From positions 1 to 37,981 of the forward strand of contig JAGOAU010000020.1 of NCBI GenBank assembly GCA_017983755.1: a stretch of DNA of 37,981 nt, in the 5' to 3' direction. Both the position numbers and the translations under genes were made by a program. Below, piece after piece: positions 30,694 to 37,981 of this stretch. How positions within the stretch are numbered: the stretch's first letter is position 1; each line of letters begins with the position of its first letter. The notes beneath the pieces were generated by a model. The model searched no databases. It saw only the letters and a list, made by a program, of their open reading frames with translations, and was not told the origin of the DNA. The stretch is from Azonexus sp. Its GTDB lineage: Bacteria; Pseudomonadota; Gammaproteobacteria; Burkholderiales; Rhodocyclaceae.

Positions 30694-32247
30694 ATGCTCG
30701 ACGCAAACATCAAGACCCAACTCAAGGCCTACCTCGAAAAGCTGCAGACGCCGATCGAACTCGTCGCCTCGCTCGACGACAGCGCTGCGGCGCAGGAAAT
30801 GCGCGGCCTGCTGGTAGACATCGCCGAACTGTCGCCAAAGGTCAGTCTGCGCGAGAACGGCGACGCCACGCGGCGCCCCTCCTTCGCCATCGGCCGCCCC
30901 GGCGAAGCGGCACGCATCAACTTCGCCGGCCTGCCGATGGGCCACGAATTCACATCGCTGATCCTCGCCCTGCTACAGACCGGCGGCCATCCGCCCAAGG
31001 TCGACGCGGCCGTGATCGAGCAAATCAAGGCGCTGCCCGGCGAGTTCCGCTTCGAAACCTATATTTCGCTGTCCTGCCACAATTGCCCGGACGTCGTGCA
31101 GGCGCTCAACCTGATGGCCGTGCTCAACCCTGGCGTCAGCCATACGATGATCGACGGCGGGTTGTTCCAGGCGGAAGTCGAGCGGCTCCAGATCATGGCT
31201 GTGCCGACGGTCCACCTGAACGGCGTGGAGTTCGGCGCCGGACGCATGAGCATCGAGGAAATCGTCGCCAAGCTCGATACCGGTGCCGCCGCCCGCGACG
31301 CAGCGAAGCTGGGCGCCAAGGAAGCCTTCGACGTCCTCGTCGTCGGCGGCGGCCCGGCCGGCGCTTCCGCCGCCATCTACGCGGCGCGCAAGGGCATCCG
31401 CACCGGCCTGCTGGCCGAGCGTTTCGGCGGCCAGGTGATGGATACGCTGGCAATCGAGAACTTCATTTCGGTCAAGGAGACCGACGGTCCTAAGTTGGTC
31501 GCCGGCCTCGAGGAGCACGTCAAGGATTACGACGTCGACATCATGAACCTGCAGCGCGCCACGCAACTGAAGGCGGGCGACCTGATCGAGGTGACGCTGG
31601 AAAACGGCGCCGTGCTGAAGAGCAAGTCGGTCATCCTCGCCACCGGCGCCCGCTGGCGCGAGATGAACGTGCCCGGCGAGAAGGAATACCGCGGCAAGGG
31701 CGTCGCCTACTGCCCGCACTGCGACGGCCCGCTGTTCAAGGGCAAGCGCGTGGCGGTCATCGGCGGCGGCAACTCGGGTGTCGAGGCGGCGATCGACCTC
31801 GCCGGCATCGTCGGCCATGTCACGCTGCTCGAATTCGACAGCAAGCTGCGCGCCGATGCGGTGCTGCAGCGCAAGCTCGCCAGCCTGCCGAACGTCGAGG
31901 TGCATACGATGGCGCTGACCACCGAGGTCAGCGGCGACGGCAACAAGGTCAACGGGCTGCTGTACAAGGACCGCAATACCGACCAGGTCAAGCGCATCGA
32001 CCTCGAAGGCATCTTCGTCCAGATCGGCCTGCTGCCCAACACCGACTGGCTGAAGGGTACGGTCAACCTGTCGAAATTCGGCGAAATCGAGATCGATGCC
32101 AAGGGCCAGACCTCGGTGCCCGGCGTCTTCGCGGCCGGCGACTGCACGACGGTGCCCTACAAGCAGATCGTCATCGCCATGGGTGCCGGCGCCACCGCCT
32201 CGCTCAGCGCCTTCGATCACCTGATCCGCAGCTCGGCGCCGGCCTGA
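30694..32247 (+). CDS. ahpF: AhpF, alkyl hydroperoxide reductase flavoprotein
   Basis: NADH-dependent disulfide reductase that regenerates AhpC. 517 residues. The N-terminal double-thioredoxin domain carries C128-HN-C131. The FAD motif GGGPAG is at 218-223. The thioredoxin-reductase-like active site C340-PH-C343 precedes a second GGGNSG nucleotide motif. The C-terminal GVFAAGDCT segment is typical. A GGGAG ribosome site precedes the ATG at 30694. Confidence 0.97.
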   Translation: MLDANIKTQLKAYLEKLQTPIELVASLDDSAAAQEMRGLLVDIAELSPKVSLRENGDATRRPSFAIGRPGEAARINFAGLPMGHEFTSLILALLQTGGHPPKVDAAVIEQIKALPGEFRFETYISLSCHNCPDVVQALNLMAVLNPGVSHTMIDGGLFQAEVERLQIMAVPTVHLNGVEFGAGRMSIEEIVAKLDTGAAARDAAKLGAKEAFDVLVVGGGPAGASAAIYAARKGIRTGLLAERFGGQVMDTLAIENFISVKETDGPKLVAGLEEHVKDYDVDIMNLQRATQLKAGDLIEVTLENGAVLKSKSVILATGARWREMNVPGEKEYRGKGVAYCPHCDGPLFKGKRVAVIGGGNSGVEAAIDLAGIVGHVTLLEFDSKLRADAVLQRKLASLPNVEVHTMALTTEVSGDGNKVNGLLYKDRNTDQVKRIDLEGIFVQIGLLPNTDWLKGTVNLSKFGEIEIDAKGQTSVPGVFAAGDCTTVPYKQIVIAMGAGATASLSAFDHLIRSSAPA

Positions 32248-32266
32248 CGGATCGCTGCTGGGCAAG

Positions 32267-32304
32267 CCGGCCGCTGGCGCCCAGGCGCCGCGGCCGGTTT
32301 TTTT
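32267..32304 (+). terminator. Intrinsic terminator of ahpF
   Basis: Outer 8-bp stem CCGGCCGC/GCGGCCGG with an inner GGCGC/GCGCC stem and a single bulged T, followed by seven T residues. It separates ahpF from the convergent catalase-family gene that ends at 32309. Confidence 0.92.
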
Positions 32305-32308
32305 GCGC

Positions 32309-33310
32309 TTACTGTCCGCCGAGGCGCCTGGCGAACGAGACCGCGTAGGCCTGCGAGCGGAACTGCAGCACCGGGTCGTTGGTCGCGGCAATGCCATCGG
32401 CCATTACCAACGGATCGAAGTTAACTGCCTCGCACTCGGCGCCCTTCTGCGGCATGGCCTTGGCGATGGTCAGCGTGCCGACCTTCATTTCCTTGCGCTC
32501 GGCCGGCCAGGCCAGCGTCGGGTTGTCCTGCGGGTCGCCCGGCTGGCCGATGGTCAGCAACATGTCCCAGCGCACCGGGCCTTGCTGGGTGCGGTCGACC
32601 AGCGTTTGTTCAAGAAAATTGGCGCCCGCCGTCTTCAACTCGTCGTCGGACAGGCGTTTTTCGCCATCCTGCGGCACGAAGCGCCAACGTACCAGCGTTT
32701 CCTGTTTCTTCTTGTTGGCGAACTTGAAGGTGTGGATACCCCAGTAGGTGCTGCTGGCGTAGCTGGCTGGCGGGTTGTTGGCAGCGAGGTATTGCCCCTG
32801 CGCTGCGGCGTCCGGGTGGCTGGCCCTGAAGGCCTTCATCTTTTCCGGGTCCGGCTTGCCGGTCGCCGGATCGGGCTGCAGCGCCTGCATCAGGTCGAGG
32901 AAGGTCTGCGGCTGGGCCGCGCCGAAGATCGGCGTGTTGAGCATCGCCATCTGGTGCAGTTGGCCGCCCGGCAGCTTGAATTGCAAGGCCATGCCGCGCA
33001 CGCTTTTCGCGGTATCCGGCGCCTTCGGGTTGCCGCCGCCGAGCGAAAAGCGGGCGATCACCGGCACCGGCTTGCCGGAAAACAGGGCGGAACGCGTGTA
33101 GACCGCGGTCTCCCTGCTGCCGACGAATTCGCCGACCGCGCATACGCCCTTGATGTGGTTGCGCCGCTCGCCCGGCGTCACGCCGAAGGCGCCTTCGATG
33201 GCTGCGACGACCGTGCCGGCATCCGGGGCATTTTCGCCGGCGCTCGCCAGGGGAGCGCCGAGGGTGAGCAAACCGGCGAGCGCATATTGCGACATGTTCT
33301 TCATGTTCAT
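32309..33310 (-). CDS. SrpA-like periplasmic catalase-family heme protein
   Basis: Small catalase-fold heme protein, 333 residues, with an N-terminal signal peptide (hydrophobic about 7-22, likely cut after ASA). The distal His52 sits in RRNHIKG, a conserved RFSLGGGNP segment follows, and the proximal heme ligand is Tyr322 in the R318-x3-Y322 motif near the end. This length fits the short SrpA-like group, not full 480-residue catalases. Activity may be catalase or peroxidase. It lies 28 bases downstream of the anti-sigma gene and is probably a target of the linked sigma factor. The ATG at 33310 is favoured by AAGGAAG upstream; an ATG two codons later is possible. Confidence 0.88.
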   Translation of the reverse strand: MNMKNMSQYALAGLLTLGAPLASAGENAPDAGTVVAAIEGAFGVTPGERRNHIKGVCAVGEFVGSRETAVYTRSALFSGKPVPVIARFSLGGGNPKAPDTAKSVRGMALQFKLPGGQLHQMAMLNTPIFGAAQPQTFLDLMQALQPDPATGKPDPEKMKAFRASHPDAAAQGQYLAANNPPASYASSTYWGIHTFKFANKKKQETLVRWRFVPQDGEKRLSDDELKTAGANFLEQTLVDRTQQGPVRWDMLLTIGQPGDPQDNPTLAWPAERKEMKVGTLTIAKAMPQKGAECEAVNFDPLVMADGIAATNDPVLQFRSQAYAVSFARRLGGQ

Positions 33311-33338
33311 GGGTCTTCCTTCTGTCTGGGGTGGGTGA

Positions 33339-34139
33339 TTACTTGTGTTCGAGCTGGTCGTAAACGGCGGTCGCCACGCGTGCCAGCTCGCCCTTGACAA
33401 TGCCGGCCGACAGCGCATAGCCGAACTTGCCGTCGATCCAGTAAAAGACGTTGACCGGGCCTTCCTGCGCGAAACGGAAGCCGGTGTCGCGGTTCGCCGC
33501 GTTCTCGGTCGTCACGTACAAGGTCAGGCGCTGGCCGCTGGCGTCGTGGTACATGAACTGGGCAACGGGGCCGCTGTTGCCCGGCAGCAGGCGGCCGCCG
33601 ATCAGTTCGTAGCCGAGCGCCGCCAGTTTGGGCGGGCGCACCGGTGTGCCGAGGCGCTTCGACAGCCAGGCGACGAGCTGCTCTTCCTGTTCGGCGCCGA
33701 CTTCGACCGGACGGCGCACGTCGGGGCTGAAGACGACATGCGCCACCGCCGCCTGGCGCGGCAGCGGCATCATCTGCGCCACGCGGTCCGCCGACTGGTA
33801 TTGCGCGTGACCCAACCAGCCGGCAACACCGCTGACCATGGCGATCAGCAACCCGGCGGCAATGCGCTGCAAGGACCAGCGCTCCAAAAACGGCCTTTTT
33901 TGCAGGTCGACCGCAACCGGCGGCTTCGCCAGCGTTTCCAGGCGCTGCGGCACGGACTCGTCGAGCACCGGCGCGAACAAGGCCTTGAGCGCCTGCTTCT
34001 GCGCCTGATAGGCACGCACCCGCTCGGCCTCTTCCGGGTGTGCGGCCAGGTATTCGTCGATCTCGCCGCGCCGTCCCGCGGGCAATGCGTCATCGACCCA
34101 GGCTTGCAAGTCGTCTTCGGTCATCGAAATCCTGTTCAT
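33339..34139 (-). CDS. Membrane anti-sigma factor, cysteine-free
   Basis: A 266-residue bitopic protein: a cytoplasmic N-terminal domain (1-85) with an anti-sigma pattern (DLQAWVDDALPAGRRGEIDEYLAAHP), one membrane helix at about 91-109, and a periplasmic domain (110-266). It starts with a four-base overlap on the upstream ECF sigma gene, the standard pairing. The protein contains no cysteine, so the HxxxCxxC zinc/redox switch of ZAS-type anti-sigma factors is absent; sensing would have to use the periplasmic domain. The signal it senses is not evident. Confidence 0.87.
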   Translation of the reverse strand: MNRISMTEDDLQAWVDDALPAGRRGEIDEYLAAHPEEAERVRAYQAQKQALKALFAPVLDESVPQRLETLAKPPVAVDLQKRPFLERWSLQRIAAGLLIAMVSGVAGWLGHAQYQSADRVAQMMPLPRQAAVAHVVFSPDVRRPVEVGAEQEEQLVAWLSKRLGTPVRPPKLAALGYELIGGRLLPGNSGPVAQFMYHDASGQRLTLYVTTENAANRDTGFRFAQEGPVNVFYWIDGKFGYALSAGIVKGELARVATAVYDQLEHK

Positions 34140-34636
34140 CGCACGACCCTCAGATTGGCGCCGGACGGGCGATCCTCCATCAGCAGGCGCAACCTTTCCC
34201 GTCCACGCGCCAAGCGCGACATCACGGTGCCGACCGGAATGCCCAGCGCATCCGCCACCTCGGCATAAGCGAGATCTTCCAGCGCCACCAGCAGCAACAC
34301 TTCGCGCTGCTCGTCCGGCAACTGGCGCAGCGCGAATTCCAGATCGCGCACTTCCAGTCGGTCATTCTGGGTCGCCCGTGTCGGCACCTCCAGGTCATCC
34401 TCATCGATGGAGTGGATCGGCACGCCCGGCCGGCGCAACTGGTCGACCCGCAGGTTGTGCATGATGCCGAACAGCCAGGCGCGCAGATCGCTGCCAGCGC
34501 GCCACAGCGCATGGCGCGCCCAGGCGCGTTCGAGGGTGTCCTGCACGAGATCGTCGGCCGCCGCGCGATTGCCGAGCATCGCCCGCGCATAGCGGCGCAG
34601 GCGGGGAATCTCGGCCAGCAGCGCGGCGTTATCCAC
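34136..34636 (-). CDS. ECF-family RNA polymerase sigma factor
   Basis: Group IV sigma factor of 166 residues. Region 2 is seen in LLAEIPRLRRYARAMLGNR and the DDLVQDTLERAW helix, then DLRAWLFGIMHN. Region 4 has LPDEQREVLLLVALEDLAYAEVADALGIP followed by GTVMSRLARGRERLR, the -35-reading helix-turn-helix. No ATG is near the expected start: a GTG at 34636, 8 bases after the lipoprotein stop, is the best choice, giving typical length but no clear ribosome site. A CTG overlapping that stop is the alternative. Translation is probably coupled to the lipoprotein gene. Confidence 0.9.
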   Translation of the reverse strand: MDNAALLAEIPRLRRYARAMLGNRAAADDLVQDTLERAWARHALWRAGSDLRAWLFGIMHNLRVDQLRRPGVPIHSIDEDDLEVPTRATQNDRLEVRDLEFALRQLPDEQREVLLLVALEDLAYAEVADALGIPVGTVMSRLARGRERLRLLMEDRPSGANLRVVR

Positions 34637-34644
34637 GTCGCGGA

Positions 34645-35046
34645 TCAGGGCTTGGCGACGTGCCAGGCATTGTTGAGGAAACCGTCGCCCGTCGTATCGC
34701 CCGGCTTCTGGTCCTTGGTCCAGTAATACAGCGGCTTGCCCTTGAAGGCCCATTGCTTCTTGCCGTCGTCGCGAGTCACGATGCTGTAGTCGCCACTCGC
34801 CATCTGACCGTCGGCCACGTAGAACGGCGGCCAGTTGGTGGCGCACGGGCCGTTGCAGACGCTCTTGCCGCTGCCAGCCGTGTCCTTGTCGAAGGTGTAG
34901 AGCGTCATGCCGTTGGGGCCGGTCAGTACGCCCGCCGAAACCATGGCCGGCCCGGCCGCTTTGGTTTCGTATGACGAGCAGGCTGCCAGCGAGGCGGATA
35001 CGAGCAGGGCGAATACGAGGCTTTGCGCGAATTTCGGTGCGTTCAT
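34645..35046 (-). CDS. COG4315-type secreted repeat lipoprotein
   Basis: A 133-residue predicted lipoprotein with lipobox LAAC and acylated Cys23. Two copies of the short secreted repeat (PF03640-like) are visible: one around GVLTGPNGMTLYTFDKD with a CNGPCATNWPPF cysteine pair, the second around KQWAFKGKPLYYWTKDQKPGD. The biochemical role of this family is not established. It is the first gene of the unit encoding the ECF sigma factor, anti-sigma factor and catalase-like protein, directly behind an ECF-like promoter. Confidence 0.87.
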   Translation of the reverse strand: MNAPKFAQSLVFALLVSASLAACSSYETKAAGPAMVSAGVLTGPNGMTLYTFDKDTAGSGKSVCNGPCATNWPPFYVADGQMASGDYSIVTRDDGKKQWAFKGKPLYYWTKDQKPGDTTGDGFLNNAWHVAKP

Positions 35047-35083
35047 GATTTTCTCCGTTGGTGTTGTGGGTGCTACACCGGGA

Positions 35084-35111
35084 TAAACGAGAGACATCCT
35101 GCTTTTATTCC
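35084..35111 (-). promoter_or_regulatory. ECF-type promoter of the sigma/catalase unit
   Basis: On the minus strand GGAATA (35106-35111) and CGTTTA (35084-35089) are separated by 16 bp, resembling ECF promoters of the GGAA...CGT class. The predicted start is about 31 bases before the lipoprotein ATG. A second GGAATAAAA lies 22 bp further upstream (35125-35133) over the methyltransferase stop. Confidence 0.6.
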
Positions 35112-35126
35112 ACCGCCTGCAAAATT

Positions 35127-36275
35127 TTATTCCTGAGCCAGGCCGAGCCGCCACAAGGAAGTCACCTCGACCGCCCGCGCCGCGTGCAGCGGGTCGCTCG
35201 CATCGCGGCTCTTCGGGTGCTTCGGCCGCGTATCGATGCGCCCGAGCACCTTGAGGCCGCCCGCCGCGATCCAGCCCAGCAACTCGTCGCGCGAACGCAG
35301 GCCGAGATGTTCGGCCAGATCGGAAATGATCAGCCAGCCCTCGCCATCGGCTTCGAGATGCGCCGCCAGCCCGCCAAGAAAGCCGCGCAGCATCCGCGAA
35401 TCCGGGTCGTAGACCGCGTATTCGACCGGCGAACTCGGCTGCGCCGGCACCCACGGCGGATTGCACACCACCAGCGGCGCCCGGCCTTCCGGGAAGAGAT
35501 CTGCCTCGATCACCTCGATAGCTGCGGTCAACCCCAGATTTCGGGCATTTTCCGTCGCACAGTGCAAGGCCCGCGGATCCTGGTCGGTCGCCACCACGCG
35601 CCTTATCCCGCGCCGCGCCAGCACCGCCGCCAGAATGCCGGAGCCGGTCCCGATATCGAACGCCAGCTCGCAACCCGCCGGCAACGGCGCCTTGGCCACC
35701 AGTTCGACATACTCGCCACGCACCGGCGAAAAGACCCCGAAATGCGGGTAAATTCGTCCCTCCACCGCCGGCACCGGAATCCCCTTCTTGCGCCACTCGT
35801 GCGCACTGACCAGCGCCAGCAGGCCGCGCAGCGAAATCACCGAATCCTCACCGCCTTCCCCCAACGCCTCCCGACAAGCCGCCGCCACCTCCTGCCCACG
35901 GCGCAGCGGCACCCGGTAATCGGCCGTCAAGGGCACCAACAAACGCCCAAGAATCGCCGCCCGCCGCCCCTGCACCTCGCGGTGCCGGTGGAAAGCCTCG
36001 ACCGGCGTCGCCGGTTTCTTCTGCGACCCCTCACGCGGCCCGCGATCCACCCGCCGCGCCAGCGCCTGCAACAGATTCCGCGCATTCTGGTAATCGCCCC
36101 GCCAAAGAATCGCAGTTCCCTGTACCGCCAGCCGATAAGCCGCATCGGCCTTCAGCGTGTCATCGCCAACGACAACCGCTTCCGGCGCCGCCACACCGGC
36201 CTCGGAACGCCAGCGAGCAACATGCTCAACGCCGGCTTCCTGCCAGCGGATGATGGGGTACGAGGTTTCTGCCAT
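35127..36275 (-). CDS. Class I SAM-dependent methyltransferase with NPPW motif
   Basis: A 382-residue protein with a helical N-terminal region (1-175) and a C-terminal Rossmann methyltransferase domain. Motif I is DIGTGSG at 207-213, an acidic residue follows in VVATDQDP (about 227-234), and the catalytic NPPW is at 272-275. N/D-P-P-Y/F/W is typical of enzymes that methylate exocyclic or amide nitrogens in RNA, DNA or glutamine (HemK/PrmC, RsmC, RlmG types). The substrate is unknown. The ATG at 36275 is chosen because upstream in-frame sequence is not protein-like. It ends 80 bases before the lipoprotein gene of the ECF unit. Confidence 0.85.
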   Translation of the reverse strand: MAETSYPIIRWQEAGVEHVARWRSEAGVAAPEAVVVGDDTLKADAAYRLAVQGTAILWRGDYQNARNLLQALARRVDRGPREGSQKKPATPVEAFHRHREVQGRRAAILGRLLVPLTADYRVPLRRGQEVAAACREALGEGGEDSVISLRGLLALVSAHEWRKKGIPVPAVEGRIYPHFGVFSPVRGEYVELVAKAPLPAGCELAFDIGTGSGILAAVLARRGIRRVVATDQDPRALHCATENARNLGLTAAIEVIEADLFPEGRAPLVVCNPPWVPAQPSSPVEYAVYDPDSRMLRGFLGGLAAHLEADGEGWLIISDLAEHLGLRSRDELLGWIAAGGLKVLGRIDTRPKHPKSRDASDPLHAARAVEVTSLWRLGLAQE

Positions 36276-36494
36276 GCGGCATTGTAGGTGAGAAGGGATT
36301 TCGCCGACGCGTTCAACAATTAGGTGGCAGCGGGGTAAAGCTGGGCGACGGGGAAACACGGCTTCTTAAATCGGCTTTGAGTGGCTCTTCAGGAAACCCC
36401 AAAGCAGTTACTGAGGCATTTTACGAGTATGCTTACGGCCTAGCCTTGGCCGTGCTGCCTTTCACTACTTCACTACTCTTGGAGCGAGTAAATA

Positions 36495-36848
36495 ATGCAA
36501 CGAAAAAATTTCCTGATTTGCTTTTTCGGCGCTGCTGCCTTGATTGGTTGCGCGAGTCAAGGTCCGGTTCCGATGGGGATGGATACGTATCAACTTTCTG
36601 GCACTGGTGCATGGAGTTGGTCGTCTGGGGCCGCGCTTAAAGGCGACCTGTTTCGAGAGGCCGACACGTTTTGCCGAAGCCAAGGCAAGCAAATGATGCC
36701 TGTAAATACCGCTTCCAATGATGGAAGTTTCCAGCGGTTTGCCCAAGCGGAATTGCAATTTCGATGTCTCGCGCAAGGTGACCCCGAGCTCAAGCGTCCC
36801 ACTCTAGAGCCAACACCCAATGTCCGAATTGAGAACAGAACAAAATAA
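36495..36848 (+). CDS. Small lipoprotein, function unknown
   Basis: A 117-residue predicted lipoprotein: a short basic start, hydrophobic segment 6-17, and lipobox LIGC with Cys19. The mature part has a TYQLSGTGAWSWSSGAALKGDLF stretch and two further cysteines (in DTFCRSQGK and LQFRCLAQ) that could form a disulfide. I do not know a function. GGAG precedes the ATG at 36495. Base composition here is clearly AT-richer than in the genes to the left, suggesting separate ancestry. Confidence 0.75.
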   Translation: MQRKNFLICFFGAAALIGCASQGPVPMGMDTYQLSGTGAWSWSSGAALKGDLFREADTFCRSQGKQMMPVNTASNDGSFQRFAQAELQFRCLAQGDPELKRPTLEPTPNVRIENRTK

Positions 36849-36887
36849 ACTGCTCGCATTTTTGGCAGAGTCCCAGCGGAAATTGGG

Positions 36888-36975
36888 ATCTAACCCATCA
36901 TTCAACACCGAGCCATGCTGGCAGGGTTTCTCTCCTTCTGCATGGGTCGGCAAACTGGTTTATTAGCTGTTATGT
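36888..36975 (+). mobile_element. attC-like integron recombination site
   Basis: An 88-base imperfect palindrome with attC architecture. R'' is ATCTAAC (36888-36894, fits RYYYAAC) and L''-like TTCAAC is at 36901-36906. A central stem pairs CCGAGCCATGC (36908-36918) with GCATGGGTCGG (36940-36950) with one mismatch. The right end is GTTATGT (36969-36975), one base off GTTRRRY. The left arm strongly resembles the TCTAAC...TTCAA..CCGA start of cassette attC sites. The next ORF's ATG lies within the right box, as in many cassettes. No integrase gene is in the window. Confidence 0.55.
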
Positions 36976-37526
36976 CCAATGGCGATGGTTCTGAAACACC
37001 ACGGACAAAAATTGCGACGGCGCAAGCCAACTTGGCACTCGCACTTCGATTGAATTCAGAAGTTGTCACCGGTCGCATTCGCCGTACGATCTACGAACGA
37101 GAAGTTGCCATTTATACCGGTGGCACTGGGATCGTTTTGCCAAGAGAGTTTGGAGCCTCTGCGGAAGACCTACGAAATGGCACATTTAATCTCGTAATAA
37201 TGGCCTTGGGCGCTTCTGCGTTGACGACGGATGAGACTCTCGATGAGGTATTTGGAAAGCACAGCATCGATTCGAGCCAAGAACGACAGGGCCTCAGGGT
37301 ACTTGTCAACCAGTTGCGAAATGCATTCGCCCACAACCCTTGGCGACCCAAGTGGACTATCTGGCCAAAGTATCGTGCGATTCACACTGTTAAGCTTGGT
37401 GAATATTTCAGCTATAAATTTGATGCCACCGCGTTGAATGGCGAGGGGGTCAAGCCGGAAGACGTTGGCGGCCTCGAAACATGGATCAAAGTACTGAAAC
37501 ATTGCGAAAGCATAGTTCCGGAATGA
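36972..37526 (+). CDS. Hypothetical protein with R-x4-H (HEPN-like) motif
   Basis: A 184-residue product from the ATG at 36972 (an upstream ATG at 36915 would add 19 residues but runs through the attC-like element). No signal peptide. The middle is helical and hydrophobic (NLVIMALGASALTT). R116-NAFA-H121 within LRNAFAHNPWRPKW fits the R-x4-6-H motif of HEPN domains, many of which are RNases in toxin or defence systems. I do not recognise the family and this link is only motif-level. No partner antitoxin or nucleotidyltransferase is adjacent. AT-rich relative to the rest of the window; ribosome site poor. Confidence 0.6.
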   Translation: MSNGDGSETPRTKIATAQANLALALRLNSEVVTGRIRRTIYEREVAIYTGGTGIVLPREFGASAEDLRNGTFNLVIMALGASALTTDETLDEVFGKHSIDSSQERQGLRVLVNQLRNAFAHNPWRPKWTIWPKYRAIHTVKLGEYFSYKFDATALNGEGVKPEDVGGLETWIKVLKHCESIVPE

Positions 37527-37660
37527 AAGCCAGATAGTAGCGCCGGAGCCATAATTTCAAGCTGAAGGCCCCCCTTCGCTACCTGACTAATCCCGCTTAG
37601 GGGCAAATCAAGCCCTTCGCAAACACAACTCACGCCAATCGCCAAACAGAAAAATAAATT

Positions 37661-37981
37661 GGAAAGCCGGCCGATAAGCCGGGTTCTGTTCCCCCCTTGC
37701 GGGGTTCGGCAATCATTCCTCTAGGCCTGCCGTCACCGACAGGCTCAAGCAACCTACCCGGAAGCAGCGCGGGCCACGCCCATGCTTCCCTATTTGGTCT
37801 TGCTCCGGATGGGGTTTAGCGTGCCGTCGAACGTTGCCGCCGACGCGGTGAGCTCTTACCTCGCCGTTTCACCCTTACCGACCGGGGTCGCCCCCGGCAG
37901 GCGGTCTACTCTCTGTTCCACTTTCCGTTGCCTTGGGTCTTGCGACTTGTAGCACCCAGCCGTTAGCTGGCATCCTGCCCT
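37661..37981 (-). ncRNA. rnpB: RNase P RNA (5' end beyond window)
   Basis: Catalytic RNA of RNase P, which matures the 5' ends of tRNAs. On the minus strand the bacterial type A core is recognisable: the GGAAAGTGGAACAGAGAGTA stretch with GACCGCC, GGTAAGGGTGAAACGG, the conserved AGAGGAATGATTGCC (right half of P4) and the ending ACAGAACCCGGCTTATCGG. The 3' end is near 37661, followed by T-rich sequence (37645-37658) that probably terminates transcription. The 5' beginning and left half of P4 are outside the window. Confidence 0.95.

Noticed and set aside
36318-36340. Possible second attC half (TTCAACAATTAGGT) upstream of the lipoprotein
   Set aside because: Only a loose match to GTTRRRY, and no pairing left arm could be found within 140 bases.
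36435-36453. ACGGCC/GGCCGT hairpin upstream of the small lipoprotein
   Set aside because: Short stem with no T-run and no gene ending nearby; likely chance, or at most minor leader structure.
36377-36640. An 87-codon plus-strand frame starting upstream of the small lipoprotein
   Set aside because: It starts with TTG, overlaps the lipoprotein gene in another frame and has no recognisable features.
36820-36966. A 48-codon plus-strand frame bridging the lipoprotein stop and the next gene
   Set aside because: Its second half is simply the reading of the attC-like element, and the translated SNPSFNTE stretch looks like spurious attC translations seen in other bacteria. No ribosome site.
37412-37645. 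A 77-codon minus-strand frame overlapping the HEPN-motif gene end
   Set aside because: It overlaps a better plus-strand candidate and shows no domain, signal or ribosome site.
37527-37660. Search for a second attC or a CRISPR-like repeat after the HEPN-motif gene
   Set aside because: Only a weak GTAGCG/CGCTAC inverted repeat is present; no attC ends, no tandem repeats. The segment appears to hold only flanking sequence and the rnpB 3' T-rich tail.

Overview
The window looks like a stretch of a GC-rich betaproteobacterial chromosome, most likely from the order Rhodocyclales (a Dechloromonas/Azonexus-like organism). That placement is inferred from gene content and synteny, not from a database search. 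The evidence is a complete division and cell wall (dcw) cluster running into lpxC and secA, a short periplasmic nitrate reductase operon (napDABC), a UbiH-type hydroxylase next to dsbC, and a bacterial RNase P RNA. Almost everything from position 1 to about 29.7 kb is on the minus strand.

Region 1 (1-5.2 kb): the start of argJ (cut by the window edge), secA, a membrane-anchored M23 peptidase, a divergent dciA-type (DUF721) gene on the plus strand, and a 62-residue membrane protein. Region 2 (5.2-22.7 kb): sixteen genes in transcription order mraZ, rsmH, ftsL, ftsI, murE, murF, mraY, murD, ftsW, murG, murC, ddlB, ftsQ, ftsA, ftsZ, lpxC. They make UDP-MurNAc-pentapeptide, carry it to lipid II, and build the FtsZ/FtsA/FtsQ/FtsL/FtsW/FtsI divisome. 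LpxC commits precursor to lipid A. The first eleven junctions are all start-stop overlaps of 1 or 4 bases. Upstream of mraZ is a well-formed sigma-70 promoter with 10-bp-periodic MraZ boxes lying on its -10 element.

Region 3 (22.7-25.6 kb): dsbC and a UbiH-family hydroxylase in one transcription unit, a small proline-rich basic protein, and an HU gene. Region 4 (25.8-32.3 kb): napDABC on the minus strand, divergent from ahpC-ahpF on the plus strand. Their shared 287-bp intergenic region holds an FNR-type palindrome in a plausible activating position for nap, and an OxyR-like 37-bp site against the -35 of an ahpC promoter. One short region therefore seems to serve both an oxygen-limitation and a peroxide response.

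Region 5 (32.3-35.1 kb, minus): a four-gene unit encoding a COG4315-type lipoprotein, an ECF sigma factor, a cysteine-free membrane anti-sigma factor and a periplasmic SrpA-like catalase-family protein. It is preceded by an ECF-like promoter motif that occurs twice. Region 6 (35.1-38 kb): a SAM-dependent methyltransferase, then a visibly AT-richer segment with a small lipoprotein gene, an attC-like folded recombination site and an unrecognised gene with an R-x4-H (HEPN-like) motif, and finally rnpB, whose 5' part lies beyond the window.
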